Shown: positions 38,194-47,999 of the stretch, one piece after another
Layout of the letters: every line of letters begins with the position of its first letter
Numbering within the stretch: the first letter of the stretch is position 1
Origin: Roseovarius sp. M141
GTDB taxonomy: Bacteria > Pseudomonadota > Alphaproteobacteria > Rhodobacterales > Rhodobacteraceae
DNA: 64,000 nucleotides
Direction of reading: 5' to 3'
Assembly: GCF_024355225.1 (NCBI RefSeq)
Contig: NZ_VCNH01000008.1
Coordinates: 2,666,001 to 2,730,000, forward strand
Position numbers and translations under genes: made by a program
The notes under the pieces: model-generated
The model's database searches: none
The model's input: the letters and a program-made list of their open reading frames with translations, nothing else
What the model was told of the DNA's origin: nothing

Positions 38194-39420
38194 TCAAAGC
38201 ACGTCTTCCAGCGCGGTCAAAAGCTGGTCAATTTCTGCCCGGCTGGTGTAATGCACAAAGCTCAGCCGCAGCACGCCATGGTTAGGATCAACGCCCATCG
38301 CCCGCAGCGCCCGGACGGCATAGAAATCGCCACCGCCAGCCATGATGTCATGCGCCGCCAGATCGCGCGCGACTTCCTCGCCCGGGCGGTCAAGGCGCAC
38401 GGCGACGGTGGGTGCCCGGCCCGGCGCCATACCCGGCCCCAGCAGGCGCACCGAGTTGCGCGATTTGAGGTAGTCCAGCAGCGGGGCCAGCAGCACCTCC
38501 TCATGCGCGTGCATCAGATCGTGCACGCCGGTCGCGCGCGCAGCCGCATCACCGTCCAGCCCGTGATGATCCGCCAGCGCGTCAATATAATCTGCCATGC
38601 CGGCGCAGGCCGCCACCTGCGCATGATCCGGCCCGGCAGGGGTAAAACGTTTATACAGGCCGCCTTCGTTGAAATAGTGCCCCTGATTGGGCAGTTGCAT
38701 GCCCAGTTCGCGCCGGATGGTCATGATGCCCTGATGCGGCCCGTAGGTCTTGTAGGCCGAGAACAGGTAGATATCCGGCCCCATCAGCCCCACATTCGGC
38801 AGACCGTGGGGGGCATAGCTGACCCCGTCGACACAGACGAACGCCCCGGCGGCATGGGCCAGCGCGGAAATGTCCACCACCGGATTGACCTCGCCCACCA
38901 CGTTCGAACAATGCGGAAAACACACAAGGCGCACGCGGTCGTCCAGCAGCTCTTCCAGATCGGCGAGGTCCAGATGGCCGGTGTCGGGGTCGATCTGCCA
39001 CTCGCGCACCTCGAACCCCTCATTGGCCAGTCGCCGCCAAGGGCCTGTATTGGCCTCGTGGTCCTGATTGGTAACGATGATCGCATCACCGGGGCGCATC
39101 CACTGGGCAAAGGCGCGCGCCAGCACATAGGTGTTCTGGGTGGTCGACGGGCCAAAGCTCAGCTCATCGGTGTCCACGCCCATCATCGCCGCAAGGCGCG
39201 CGCGCGCCTCGTCCATCTCGGCGCCGCCCAGTTTGGATGCCTCATAGGGCGCGTAGGGCTGCACCTTGCGCTGGCGGTAGAACCGCGTCAGCCGATCAAT
39301 GACGGGTGCGCAGGTGTAAGAGCCGCCAGCGTTCTCGAAAAACGCCTGCCCCTGCAGCGGCGCCTCGGCGAAGGCCGGGAATTGTCCGCGCACGAAATCC
39401 AGATCCAATGTGCCGCTCAT
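38194..39420 (-). CDS. Class V aminotransferase (cysteine desulfurase-like)
   Basis: A 408-residue PLP enzyme. It starts MSGTLDLDFVRGQFPAF at an ATG with AGGGAGG seven bases upstream. Key parts: FENAGGSY near the start, NQDHEANTGPWRRLA, SAYKTYGPHQG with the PLP lysine, and a C-terminal GVLRLSFVHYTSRAEID strand. It resembles the SufS/CsdA group, but the loop that normally carries the catalytic cysteine (RxGHHCA) is absent; the C-terminal region instead reads HDIMAGGGDFYAVR. It may be a desulfurase-like aminotransferase with another substrate. Confidence 0.8.
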   Translation of the reverse strand: MSGTLDLDFVRGQFPAFAEAPLQGQAFFENAGGSYTCAPVIDRLTRFYRQRKVQPYAPYEASKLGGAEMDEARARLAAMMGVDTDELSFGPSTTQNTYVLARAFAQWMRPGDAIIVTNQDHEANTGPWRRLANEGFEVREWQIDPDTGHLDLADLEELLDDRVRLVCFPHCSNVVGEVNPVVDISALAHAAGAFVCVDGVSYAPHGLPNVGLMGPDIYLFSAYKTYGPHQGIMTIRRELGMQLPNQGHYFNEGGLYKRFTPAGPDHAQVAACAGMADYIDALADHHGLDGDAAARATGVHDLMHAHEEVLLAPLLDYLKSRNSVRLLGPGMAPGRAPTVAVRLDRPGEEVARDLAAHDIMAGGGDFYAVRALRAMGVDPNHGVLRLSFVHYTSRAEIDQLLTALEDVL

Positions 39421-39510
39421 TGCCGCCCTCCCTGATGCCTGCCTACAGAAAACAGCAAAGCCCCCGGTCGCGCAAGCGCCGGGGGCCATGCAGTCACTTA
39501 AAGCTGAAGA

Positions 39511-41214
39511 TCAGCCGCGTTCGGACTGTAGCCCCCTGAAGATGGCCCAGCACATCACCAGCAGCACCATCGTAAACGGCAGGCCCGTTGAGATGACCGC
39601 CGATTGCAGCGCCGCAAGGCCCCCGCCGACCAGCAGCACGATCGCGACCGCACCCTCAAAGATGCACCAGAACACCCGCTGCGTCACCGGCGCGTCGACC
39701 TTGCCGCCTGCGGTGATCGTGTCGATCACCAGGCTGCCCGAGTCCGACGAGGTGACGAAGAACACCACCACAAGGATGATCCCGATGGCCGAGGTGATCG
39801 TCGCCAGCGGAAGATGGTCCAGCATATAGAACAGCTTCAGTTCCAGCGATGCATCCTTGGCCAGGGTATAGCCGTCATTGACGACCTGGCTGATGGCGGT
39901 GCCGCCAAAAACGCTCATCCACAGGACGCAGACAAGGCTGGGGATCAGCAGCACGCAGATCAGGAATTCGCGCACCGTCCGGCCCCGGCTGACGCGGGCG
40001 ATGAACATGCCCACGAACGGCGACCAGCTGATCCACCAGGCCCAATAGAACGCCGTCCAGCCCTGCACGAAGTTGGTGTCATCGCGCCCGAACGGATTGC
40101 TGAGCGGGATGAGGTTCTGCAAATAGGCCCATAGGCTATCGGCAAAGAACGTCAGCAAGAATATCGGACCGCCCACAATCAGCGTAAAGACCAGCAACAG
40201 ACCGGCGAGCCCCATGTTGATCTCCGACAGCACCTTGACCCCGCCATCGAGACCCCGCACGACCGAAATCAGTGCAATGGCCGTGATGCCGGAAATCAGC
40301 AGCACCAGTAACAGACTTGAGTTTGCAACGCCGCTTTCCTCGGTGTTGCCGTAAGCGATGCCAAGCAGGTTGCGCGTCCCCTCTACCTTGTCGCCCGATC
40401 CAAATAGGAACGTCAGCCCGGATGCCGCCTGCTCCGCGCCGAAGCCCAGCGATGTGGCCAGGCCGAACAATGTTGCAAAAACCGCCAGCGTGTCGATGAC
40501 GTGGCCGGTCCAGCCCCAGACGCGTTCACCGAAGATCGGATAGAACGCGCTGCGCAACGTCAGCGGAAGGCCCTTGTTATAGCTGAACAGCGCCAGCGCC
40601 AGCGCGACGACCGCGTAGATCGCCCAAGGGTGCAAACCCCAGTGGAAGATCGTCGCCGCCATGCCCAGCCGCATCGCCGCAGCTTCGTCGCCCGATGCCG
40701 CGCCCAAGGGCGCCCAATCGGTGCGCAAGCCGCCCTCGACCGAGGTACCGCCCAAAGAGGAGGCGAAGTGGCTCATCGGTTCGGACACACCGAAAAACAT
40801 CAGGCCGATGCCCATGCCAGCCGCAAAGAGCATCGCGAACCAGCCGATATAGTTATAGTCCGGCGTCGCATCCGAGCCTCCCAGCCGGACAGACCCATAG
40901 GGGCTGACGATCAGAAACAGGCAAAACAGGACAAAGATGTTGGCCGCGCCCAGAAAAAACCAGTCAAAGGTCTTGGTGACGAACGAGAACGACCAGCTGA
41001 ACATCGCGTTCGCCTGATCTGGCAGCGCCAACGCGAAAAACACGAAGGCCACGATCGAAATTCCGGCCATGGCGAAAACGGGGTTGTGAAAATCCAAACC
41101 AAAAGGCCCGATGGATGTAGTCACATTGTCCTGACCGATCTCGTATTCCGTATCGATCAGATCGCAGTCGCCCTCTGGTGGCGGAATTCCCTGCTCTCCC
41201 GATGAATCGACCAT
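39511..41214 (-). CDS. BCCT-family osmolyte transporter
   Basis: A 567-residue carrier of the betaine/carnitine/choline family, about twelve helices. Signature regions: GLDFHNPVFAMAGISIVAFV, GMGIGLMFFGVSEPMSHFAS, WGLHPWAIYAVVALALALF, and the tryptophan box WTAFYWAWWISWSPFVGMF followed by IARVSRGRTVREF. The acidic N-terminal tail is cytoplasmic. The ATG at 41214 has AAAGGAAG just upstream; the TTG five codons earlier is weaker. Substrates are likely glycine betaine or a related methylated osmolyte (DMSP possible); the sequence does not decide. The mechanosensitive channel encoded in the same run would be the release route. Confidence 0.92.
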   Translation of the reverse strand: MVDSSGEQGIPPPEGDCDLIDTEYEIGQDNVTTSIGPFGLDFHNPVFAMAGISIVAFVFFALALPDQANAMFSWSFSFVTKTFDWFFLGAANIFVLFCLFLIVSPYGSVRLGGSDATPDYNYIGWFAMLFAAGMGIGLMFFGVSEPMSHFASSLGGTSVEGGLRTDWAPLGAASGDEAAAMRLGMAATIFHWGLHPWAIYAVVALALALFSYNKGLPLTLRSAFYPIFGERVWGWTGHVIDTLAVFATLFGLATSLGFGAEQAASGLTFLFGSGDKVEGTRNLLGIAYGNTEESGVANSSLLLVLLISGITAIALISVVRGLDGGVKVLSEINMGLAGLLLVFTLIVGGPIFLLTFFADSLWAYLQNLIPLSNPFGRDDTNFVQGWTAFYWAWWISWSPFVGMFIARVSRGRTVREFLICVLLIPSLVCVLWMSVFGGTAISQVVNDGYTLAKDASLELKLFYMLDHLPLATITSAIGIILVVVFFVTSSDSGSLVIDTITAGGKVDAPVTQRVFWCIFEGAVAIVLLVGGGLAALQSAVISTGLPFTMVLLVMCWAIFRGLQSERG

Positions 41215-41546
41215 GCGGCTTCCTTTCAATTTGGAGGGTCCAGCAGATCAAAGGCGCCATGCGTCATGCCGTGCCGGGCCTCTTGTTCTCATTTGGTCCG
41301 TCGGCGTTCGAGCCGCCTTGAGATCAAGTTGTAACAACAATGAGCCGCGTCTGCCAACCGACCCTGGTGAATTTTGTTCCGAAAACTGCCCGTAAAACCC
41401 TGAAGACGCCAACCTCGCCCCGCCTTAATCTCAGCGTTGAACACTTCGGGGGCACGGGGTGCAAACCACAGCGGCAAAAGCAAAGGAGCGGCCCGATCGA
41501 GGCCGCTCCTTGTCGGTAAGTCGCCGTTGCGCAGTGCACGTAGTCG
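41215..41546. other. Gap between degP and the BCCT gene
   Basis: 332 bases with the degP terminator at its left end and the promoter region of the BCCT gene at its right end. No gene was recognised; short open frames here lack ribosome sites. Confidence 0.5.
41483..41511 (-). terminator. Rho-independent terminator of the hfl-degP operon
   Basis: A perfect 11-bp stem AAGGAGCGGCC/GGCCGCTCCTT with a 7-base loop, 36 bases past the degP stop. On the minus strand it is followed by TGCTTTTGCC. The best terminator of the window. Confidence 0.85.
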
Positions 41547-43016
41547 TCAGTCGTCCCCAAGCGACAGCGCGACAAAGCGCGGCTGCCCGGCCGAACGCAC
41601 CAGCAGCAACAGGGATTTGCGCCCCGCTTCACGGGCGTCGGCGATCCGGTCCTTCAGATCGTCGATTGTGGCCAATTTTTGCTGGCCAGCCTCGGTGATG
41701 ACGTCACCCGCGCGCAAGCCCTTCTCATAGGCCTCCGACAGCGGATCGATGTCACGCACGACAAGGCCCGTGGCACTCTCCGCCAGTTCCAACTGCGCGC
41801 GCAGGTCGTCGTCCAGCGGGCTGAGGGTCAGGCCCATCATCGTTTGCGGCGCCGGCGTGGCGTCAGACCCGCCATCCGACAGGTCGGTGCCGTCGACGTT
41901 TTCGGCGTCTTCGCGGCGACCCAGCGTCACTCTCAGCGTCTTGGTGCCGCCCTCGCGGAAGACCACGACCCGCACCGATTTGCCGACCTCCGTGGAGCCA
42001 ACCTGACGAACCAGATCGCGCGTGTCCGGCACCTTGACCCCGTCAAAGGACAGGATCACGTCGCCCGCCATCATCCCGGCCTCGGCGGCGGGGCCAGTGG
42101 GCACATCCGTGATCAACGCGCCCGATGCGTTCTCAAGGCCCATCGCCTCGGCCACATCTGCGGTCACGTCCTGAATGCGCACGCCCAGCCAGCCGCGCCG
42201 CGTCTCGCCGAATTCCTGCAGTTGGTCGACCACACGGCTGACCACGTTCGACGCCATCGAAAACCCGATCCCGATAGAGCCGCCATTGGGGCTGAGGATC
42301 GCGGTATTCACGCCGACGACCTTGCCATCCATGTCAAACAACGGACCGCCCGAATTGCCCCGGTTGATCGCCGCATCCGTCTGGATGTAATCGTCATAGG
42401 TGCCGGACAGCGCGCGATTGCGGGCCGAAACGATGCCCGCGCTGACCGAAAACCCCTGTCCCAGCGGATTGCCCATCGCCATCACCCAATCGCCAACGCG
42501 TGCGGTGTCGCTGTCGCCAAAGCTGACGAAGGGCAGCGGGCTGGTCGCCTCGACCTTGAGAAGGGCGATATCGGTCTTGGGGTCGGTGCCGATGACCTTG
42601 GCCTCCAGCTCACCGCCCTCGTAGAATTCGATGATGATCTCGTCCGCGGACTCGATCACGTGATTGTTGGTGACGATATAGCCATCCTCGGAAATCACGA
42701 AGCCCGAGCCCAGAGCCGAGCTGCGCCGTGGACGGTCACCGCCCTGGCCCCGGTCGCGGAACTGGCGAAAGAAATCCTCGAACGGCGATCCATCCGGCAC
42801 CAACGGCGCCGGGCCTGCACCCTGTGCGACCGTGGTCGAGGTCGTGATGTTGACCACCGACGGGCTGAATTTCTGCGCCAGATCGGCAAAGCTTTCGGGC
42901 CGGGCATGGGCGGCGATGGCCTGCGCCATGATCAGCGCCGCACTCAGCAGCGCAAGCGCCAGCGATTGCATCGCGCCGCTTTGCGATATGGTTGCCGTTC
43001 GGATTGTTTCTCTCAC
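41547..43016 (-). CDS. degP: Do-family periplasmic serine protease
   Basis: Periplasmic protease and chaperone of the HtrA/Do family, 489 residues. Signal peptide (LALALLSAALIMAQAIAAHA), then the trypsin-like domain with the triad His119 (TNNHVIES), Asp149 (KTDIALLKV) and Ser222 (RGNSGGPLFD), and two PDZ domains (RRGWLGVRIQDVTADVAEAM; MGLTLSPLDDDLRAQLELAE). The start is GTG at 43016 with GGAGA nine bases upstream. It follows DUF2065 and hflC on the same strand, an arrangement known in other alphaproteobacteria that joins the membrane protease modulator HflKC to periplasmic proteolysis. Confidence 0.95.
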   Translation of the reverse strand: MRETIRTATISQSGAMQSLALALLSAALIMAQAIAAHARPESFADLAQKFSPSVVNITTSTTVAQGAGPAPLVPDGSPFEDFFRQFRDRGQGGDRPRRSSALGSGFVISEDGYIVTNNHVIESADEIIIEFYEGGELEAKVIGTDPKTDIALLKVEATSPLPFVSFGDSDTARVGDWVMAMGNPLGQGFSVSAGIVSARNRALSGTYDDYIQTDAAINRGNSGGPLFDMDGKVVGVNTAILSPNGGSIGIGFSMASNVVSRVVDQLQEFGETRRGWLGVRIQDVTADVAEAMGLENASGALITDVPTGPAAEAGMMAGDVILSFDGVKVPDTRDLVRQVGSTEVGKSVRVVVFREGGTKTLRVTLGRREDAENVDGTDLSDGGSDATPAPQTMMGLTLSPLDDDLRAQLELAESATGLVVRDIDPLSEAYEKGLRAGDVITEAGQQKLATIDDLKDRIADAREAGRKSLLLLVRSAGQPRFVALSLGDD

Positions 43017-43173
43017 TGCCGGTTCTCCTCACTCTTAAATGACTTGGCGCCGGGGCTGCGTGGCCCAGACTGTTGTGAACAATTTAGGCAAAGGCGCGCG
43101 ACGTGCAAACAGTTGCTGCATCTGTCACGCGAAGGTGACAGCGAAAAACGCCGCCAAACCATGCCGCGCTGCG

Positions 43174-43374
43174 TCATGCGCCCAGGCTTTTGCCTAACCA
43201 GACCAGAAAAACACCCGTCGCGAATGCAGCAAGGCCCAGCATGCGCCGGGCCTCGGGTGGAATGGCGCGCAGGGCGGCCAGCATATCTTCGACGATGCGA
43301 GGGGCCAGCGCATAGACCAGCCCCTCGACGATCAGCACCAACCCAAGGGCAAGGGCGCCGACCGCCAGCATCAC
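43174..43374 (-). CDS. DUF2065 small membrane protein
   Basis: A 66-residue protein with two membrane helices (LAVGALALGLVLIVEGLVYA and MLGLAAFATGVFLVWLGK) joined by APRIVEDMLAALRAIPPEAR; the DUF2065 pattern. Two ATGs are adjacent at the start; the first overlaps the stop of hflC by four bases. Unknown function, but regularly encoded between hflC and the protease gene, so probably part of the HflKC membrane complex or its control. Confidence 0.9.
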   Translation of the reverse strand: MMLAVGALALGLVLIVEGLVYALAPRIVEDMLAALRAIPPEARRMLGLAAFATGVFLVWLGKSLGA

Positions 43375-44360
43375 TGCACCGCCGTGGCGGCGTCACCCGC
43401 CGGGGTATCGCCAGTCTGCGCGTCACCAGTCTCGTCAGCACCGGTGTCTGCGCTATCGCCCGCTTGGTCGGCAACGGTCGGGGTCGCCGCCAGAGACTCG
43501 CCGGCATCCTTGAAGTATTTGAAGAAATCACTATCCGGCGACATGACGATCGACGAATTGCTGCCGCTCAACGCCATTCGGTACGCGTCAAGAGAGCGGT
43601 AGAATTCAAAGAACTCCGCATCCGCGCCAAACGCCTCGTTGAAGACCGCGTTGCTTTTCGCATCGGCCTCGCCTCGGGTGATCTCGGCCTGACGCCGCGC
43701 GTCCGACACCAACTCGACCTGCGTCCGGTCAGCTTGCGCGCGCACACGCTGCGCCGCCTCGTTACCGCGGGCGATCTCGTCCGCTGCCTCGCGCTCGCGC
43801 TCGGCCCGCATCCGGGCAAAGGTGGCATCAAGGTTCTGGCTGGGCAGATCCGTCCGCTTGAGGCGCACGTCGACCACTTCGATGCCCAGTTCCTTGGCCT
43901 CGGTGATGGCGGCGTTACGGATGCGCAGCATCAGCGTGGCGCGGTCCGAGCTGAGGATATCGTTCGAACTGACCGAACCCAACACTTCACGCGTCCGCGA
44001 ACGCAGGATCGAATCCAGCCGGTTCTCGGCAAACGGGATACCCCCGTCGCCCACCGCCTCGCGGAAGCGACGCACATCCGCGATTCGATAGCGCGCGAAG
44101 GCGTCGACCACCAGACGCCGGTCGTCCAGAGGGGTCACCTCCAGCGGGTCGACATCGCGGCTGAGGATCCGGTCGTCATAGCGCACGACCTGCTGGATGA
44201 ACGGGATCTTGAAGCCAAGCCCCGGTTCTTCCTTCACGTCGATGATCTTGGAGAATTGCAGAACCAGCGCCTTTTCGCGCTCGTCCACGATGAACACCGA
44301 CAGCATGCCGACGACGGCGACGACGGCGATGACCGGCAGAATATAAGCTGTTTTACGCAT
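43371..44360 (-). CDS. hflC: Protease modulator HflC
   Basis: Membrane-anchored SPFH/Band 7 protein, partner of HflK in modulating FtsH. 329 residues: N-terminal anchor (AYILPVIAVVAVVGMLSVFI), then the SPFH domain with VDEREKALVLQFSKI, GFKIPFIQQVVRYDDRIL, and a long helical part rich in Arg/Glu (RMRAEREREAADEIARGNEA). The C-terminus is a low-complexity Asp/Ala/Thr tail. Its ATG is two bases after the hflK stop. Confidence 0.95.
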   Translation of the reverse strand: MRKTAYILPVIAVVAVVGMLSVFIVDEREKALVLQFSKIIDVKEEPGLGFKIPFIQQVVRYDDRILSRDVDPLEVTPLDDRRLVVDAFARYRIADVRRFREAVGDGGIPFAENRLDSILRSRTREVLGSVSSNDILSSDRATLMLRIRNAAITEAKELGIEVVDVRLKRTDLPSQNLDATFARMRAEREREAADEIARGNEAAQRVRAQADRTQVELVSDARRQAEITRGEADAKSNAVFNEAFGADAEFFEFYRSLDAYRMALSGSNSSIVMSPDSDFFKYFKDAGESLAATPTVADQAGDSADTGADETGDAQTGDTPAGDAATAVQ

Positions 44361-44362
44361 GA

Positions 44363-45514
44363 TTACTGACCTTCCGAATTCTTGCGCAGCTCATTGAGCG
44401 GCAGATAGGGCACGACGCCCTGGGCACCGCCGGACTGGTCCTGATCGAGAATGACCTTATCCATGCCGCCCAGCACCTCTTCCATCGCTTCCAGATACAG
44501 ACGCTTGCGCGTCACGTCCGGGGCCTTTGCATATTCGCCCAGAACGGCGCTGAAGCGGCTCGCCTGACCTTCGGCCTCGTTTACCACGCGGGCGCGGTAG
44601 CCTTCGGCCTCCTCCAGGGTCTGTGCCGCCTGACCGCGCGCTTCGGCCAGCACGCGGGCGGCGTAGGCGTCAGCCTCTTTTTCCAGCCGGTCACGCTGTT
44701 GCTCGGCCGCCTGCACTTCGCGGAAGGCGTCGATCACCTGAAGCGGCGGGTCGGCCTTGTCAAAATTGACGCGGATGACGTTGAGACCGCTATCGTAGCT
44801 GTCCAGTGTCAACTGTACCAGATCTTCCAGCCGCTGGGCGATAGACCCCCGGTCACGGTTCAGGATCGGCGCCAGTTTCGACTGTGCGATGATTTCGCGC
44901 ATTGCCGATTCAGATACGGCGCGGATCGTGGCGCGCGGATCGCGCAGGTTGAACAGGAACATCGCGGGATCGTTGATATTCCAGACAACCTGAAAATCGA
45001 TGTCGACGATATTCTCGTCGCCAGTCAGCATCAGCCCCGCCTCGCTGCCGCGTTCGCCAACGCCGATATCCTCGTTACGCTCGGACGTGACGACGACCTT
45101 TTCGTACGTGATGAAGGGCCACGGTGCCAGATGCAGGCCAGAGCCGGTCGTGCGATGGTATTCACCAAGGAACAGCTCGACAGCGCGCTCTTCTGGCTTG
45201 ACCGTATAGAAACTGGCGAAAAGCCACAAACCGATCAGCGCCAGAAGGCCCAGAATGACCGTGCCGCGCGTCACGGCAGGCCCGCCGCCGCCATCGCCAC
45301 CAGCCCCACCGGGGCCGCCACTGCGACCACCGCGACCGCCCATCAGGACGCGCAGCTGATCCTGACCCTTTTTCACCAACTCGTCGATTTCCGACCTCTG
45401 ACCACCGCTGACGGGACGGCGCCCGTCGCCGTTCTGGCCACTGCCATTATCATCCCCCGAGCCGCCCCCGGATTTACCGCCGCCGCCCCATGGGCCGCCC
45501 GACTGTCCCGCCAT
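44363..45514 (-). CDS. hflK: Protease modulator HflK
   Basis: Partner of HflC, 383 residues. A glycine-rich cytoplasmic tail (MAGQSGGPWGGGGKSGGG) precedes one membrane helix (VILGLLALIGLWLFASFYTV) and the SPFH domain (KPEERAVELFLGEYHRTTG, GLHLAPWPFITYEKVVVTSE, DFQVVWNINDPAMFLFN). ATG 45514 was chosen because GAGGA lies nine bases before it; two ATGs just upstream overlap that site. First gene of the hflK-hflC-DUF2065-degP operon. Confidence 0.94.
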   Translation of the reverse strand: MAGQSGGPWGGGGKSGGGSGDDNGSGQNGDGRRPVSGGQRSEIDELVKKGQDQLRVLMGGRGGRSGGPGGAGGDGGGGPAVTRGTVILGLLALIGLWLFASFYTVKPEERAVELFLGEYHRTTGSGLHLAPWPFITYEKVVVTSERNEDIGVGERGSEAGLMLTGDENIVDIDFQVVWNINDPAMFLFNLRDPRATIRAVSESAMREIIAQSKLAPILNRDRGSIAQRLEDLVQLTLDSYDSGLNVIRVNFDKADPPLQVIDAFREVQAAEQQRDRLEKEADAYAARVLAEARGQAAQTLEEAEGYRARVVNEAEGQASRFSAVLGEYAKAPDVTRKRLYLEAMEEVLGGMDKVILDQDQSGGAQGVVPYLPLNELRKNSEGQ

Positions 45515-45623
45515 GTACATCATTCCTCTTGCTGTCCCTGCCGACGCCGCCTGATGCGCCAACCCTGTATAAACTGTATAGCCGAGGGGGGAATTCAACC
45601 CGCCCCGGCCGATCTTGTTCCCG

Positions 45624-46979
45624 TCAGCTTGTGCGGACCGGCGATTTCATTGTCACCAATTCCTCCGACATGGTCGGATGCACCGCGCAGACGCGGTCGA
45701 AATCCTCTTTGGTGGCGCCCATCTTGACCGCGATGCCGACCATCTGGATCATCTCGCCTGCGCCGGGCGCGACGATGTGACACCCCATGACGCGGCGCGT
45801 GGCCTGACTGACCACCAGCTTCATCAACACACGATTGCCGCGCCCTGCAAATGCTTCCTTCATCGGCTTGAAGGAGGTGCAGTAGATCTCGACCGGCTCG
45901 ATCGCGCGCGCGTCTTCCTCGCTCAGGCCGACAGTGCCGATTTCGGGCTGGGTAAAGATCGCGGTCGGGATCAGGTCATGATCGACCGGCGTGGGGTTGC
46001 CCTTGAACACCGTCTCGACAAAGGCCATCGCCTCGCGGATCGCCACCGGCGTCAGGCTCACCCGGTCCGTCACATCCCCGATGGCGTAGATCGACGGCAC
46101 GGCGGTCTGCGAATACTCATTCACCTCGACCTGCCCATGTCGGCCCAACTGGACGCCCGTCTGCTCCAGCCCCAGCCCGGCGGTATTGGGGTTGCGACCG
46201 GTGGCGAAGAACACCGTTTCGAACCACTTTTCTGTGCCCTTGGTGGAGGTGACGACATATCCGCCGCGTTCGGGCCTGACATCCAGGATATTGGTGCCTA
46301 GATGCAGATCAATGCCATTTTCGATCATTTCGTCAGAGACAAGCCCGCGCGCCTCACCGTCAAAGCCGCGCAGGATCTGCTCGCCGCGGTAATATTGCGT
46401 GACGCCCACCCCCAAGCCGTTGAGGATGCAAGCGAATTCACAGGCGATATAGCCGCCGCCGATGACCAGAATACTGCGCGGCAACGTCTCAAACTGAAAG
46501 ATATCATCGCTGACGATGCCATGCTCGGCGCCCGGCAGATCGGGGCGCACGGGGCGCCCGCCGGTGGCGATCAGGATATGCTTGGCGGTAAAGCTCTGCC
46601 CGCTATCCAGCGTGACCGTATGGGCATCGCTGAGCGTTGCACGCGCATCATAGGTCACGACGCCGCTGTTTTTCAGCAGGTTGCGATAGACGCCTTCCAG
46701 CCGGTCCAGCTCGGAGGTCAGCGCAGTGTGGAACTTCTTCCAGTCAAAGCCGCCCGCATGCACCGTCCAGCCAAAGGCCTGCGCATCGCGCATCTCGCCG
46801 GGGAATTCGCTGGCGTAAACCATAAGCTTTTTCGGCACGCAGCCACGGATGACACAGGTGCCACCATACCGGCTTTCTTCTGCCAGTGCCACGCTGGCGC
46901 CGGTGGCAGCCGCGACGCGCGCTGCGCGCACCCCGCCCGAGCCGCCGCCGATCACGAATAGATCATAGTCGAACGTCAT
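45624..46979 (-). CDS. gor: Glutathione reductase
   Basis: NADPH-dependent flavoprotein that keeps glutathione reduced; 451 residues. FAD fold FVIGGGSGGVRAARVAAATG, redox-active disulfide Cys42/Cys47 in GGTCVIRGCVPKKLM, and the NAD(P) fold SILVIGGGYIACEFACILNG. The C-terminal dimer interface ends with HPTMSEELVTM, whose His is the catalytic base of this family. It follows rpiA, which feeds the pentose-phosphate pathway that makes NADPH, a logical neighbour. Confidence 0.95.
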   Translation of the reverse strand: MTFDYDLFVIGGGSGGVRAARVAAATGASVALAEESRYGGTCVIRGCVPKKLMVYASEFPGEMRDAQAFGWTVHAGGFDWKKFHTALTSELDRLEGVYRNLLKNSGVVTYDARATLSDAHTVTLDSGQSFTAKHILIATGGRPVRPDLPGAEHGIVSDDIFQFETLPRSILVIGGGYIACEFACILNGLGVGVTQYYRGEQILRGFDGEARGLVSDEMIENGIDLHLGTNILDVRPERGGYVVTSTKGTEKWFETVFFATGRNPNTAGLGLEQTGVQLGRHGQVEVNEYSQTAVPSIYAIGDVTDRVSLTPVAIREAMAFVETVFKGNPTPVDHDLIPTAIFTQPEIGTVGLSEEDARAIEPVEIYCTSFKPMKEAFAGRGNRVLMKLVVSQATRRVMGCHIVAPGAGEMIQMVGIAVKMGATKEDFDRVCAVHPTMSEELVTMKSPVRTS

Positions 46980-47030
46980 TCATGCCTCATCGTTGCGAAA
47001 ATTCCAGATCATGCGGAGGCCGCCATTGCG

Positions 47031-47819
47031 TCATTCCAGCATCGTTCTGAAAAGGTTGTCGGAGTCCTCGAAATTCAGTTGGTCGTATTCGACCGTACCT
47101 TCGTTAATGTCGCGCATCTCGATGCGCCCGTCGCCATGCCCGATCACCACCACATCGCATATATCGATAAACAGGCCGCTTTCCACGACGCCGGCAATCT
47201 GATTCAACGCGACGGCCAGTTCGCGGGCGTTGCCGATCCGGTCCAGATGCAGATCAAGGATATGATTGCCCTCGTCCGTCACATAGGGCAGATCGCCGTC
47301 CATACGCAGGGTTATGTCGCGGCGCGTTACATCGACCGAGTTCAGCATTTCCTCGATCAGCGACCGGGTGATTTGCCAGCCAAACGGAACGACCTCGACC
47401 GGCAACGGAAAGGCGCCGAGCATGCCGACCTCCTTGGCCGCGTCCGTGATCACGATCATCTGGTCACTGGCGGTCGCCACGATCTTTTCCTGTAGCAACG
47501 CGCCGCCGCCACCCTTGATCAGGTTCAGTTCGGAATCGAACTCATCGGCGCCGTCGATGGTCAGATCCAGCCATTTCGCCTCGTCGAGGGTGACCACCTC
47601 GATTCCGACCTCGCGGGCCAGTTTGGCCGTGCGGGTCGATGTCGGCACGCCGCGTATCTTCAGCCCGTCATTGCGCACCCGATCGCCCAGACAACGCACC
47701 ATCCACGCGGCGGTCGATCCGGTGCCAAGCCCGACGCGCATACCGTCCTTGACATAGTCGACCGCGCGCTTGGCGGCGACGAATTTGGCCTTGTCGATGG
47801 GCGACAATTCTCCGGTCAT
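47031..47819 (-). CDS. rpiA: Ribose-5-phosphate isomerase A
   Basis: Interconverts ribose-5-phosphate and ribulose-5-phosphate; 262 residues. Motifs: VGLGTGSTAAWMV near residue 30, TIDGADEFDSELNLIKGGGG and ALLQEKIVA with the catalytic Asp, Glu and Lys. ATG at 47819 opens MTGELSPIDKAKFVAAKRA; the frame upstream is not RpiA-like. 51 bases before gor on the same strand, possibly one operon. Confidence 0.96.
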   Translation of the reverse strand: MTGELSPIDKAKFVAAKRAVDYVKDGMRVGLGTGSTAAWMVRCLGDRVRNDGLKIRGVPTSTRTAKLAREVGIEVVTLDEAKWLDLTIDGADEFDSELNLIKGGGGALLQEKIVATASDQMIVITDAAKEVGMLGAFPLPVEVVPFGWQITRSLIEEMLNSVDVTRRDITLRMDGDLPYVTDEGNHILDLHLDRIGNARELAVALNQIAGVVESGLFIDICDVVVIGHGDGRIEMRDINEGTVEYDQLNFEDSDNLFRTMLE

Positions 47820-47999
47820 GGCAGCGACTCCGTGGTGTTTTGCGTGGTTATAGGGAAGATGGCCCAAAGGTGCGAGAGGCAATCAGGCGCCCAAAGCGCC
47901 GCACCGCCCTGTGATTTGCCTTCTGCGCCACATTACATGACAAATGGTCGGGCCGGGCGGCGAATCCCGCCCCCCGCAGCCACGCCGGAGATACCAACC

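Noticed and set aside
41679..44369. An 896-codon open frame on the plus strand across degP, DUF2065 and hflC
   Set aside because: It is antisense to three well-recognised genes, rich in His/Arg/Gln as expected for the reverse of GC-rich coding DNA, and has no domain.
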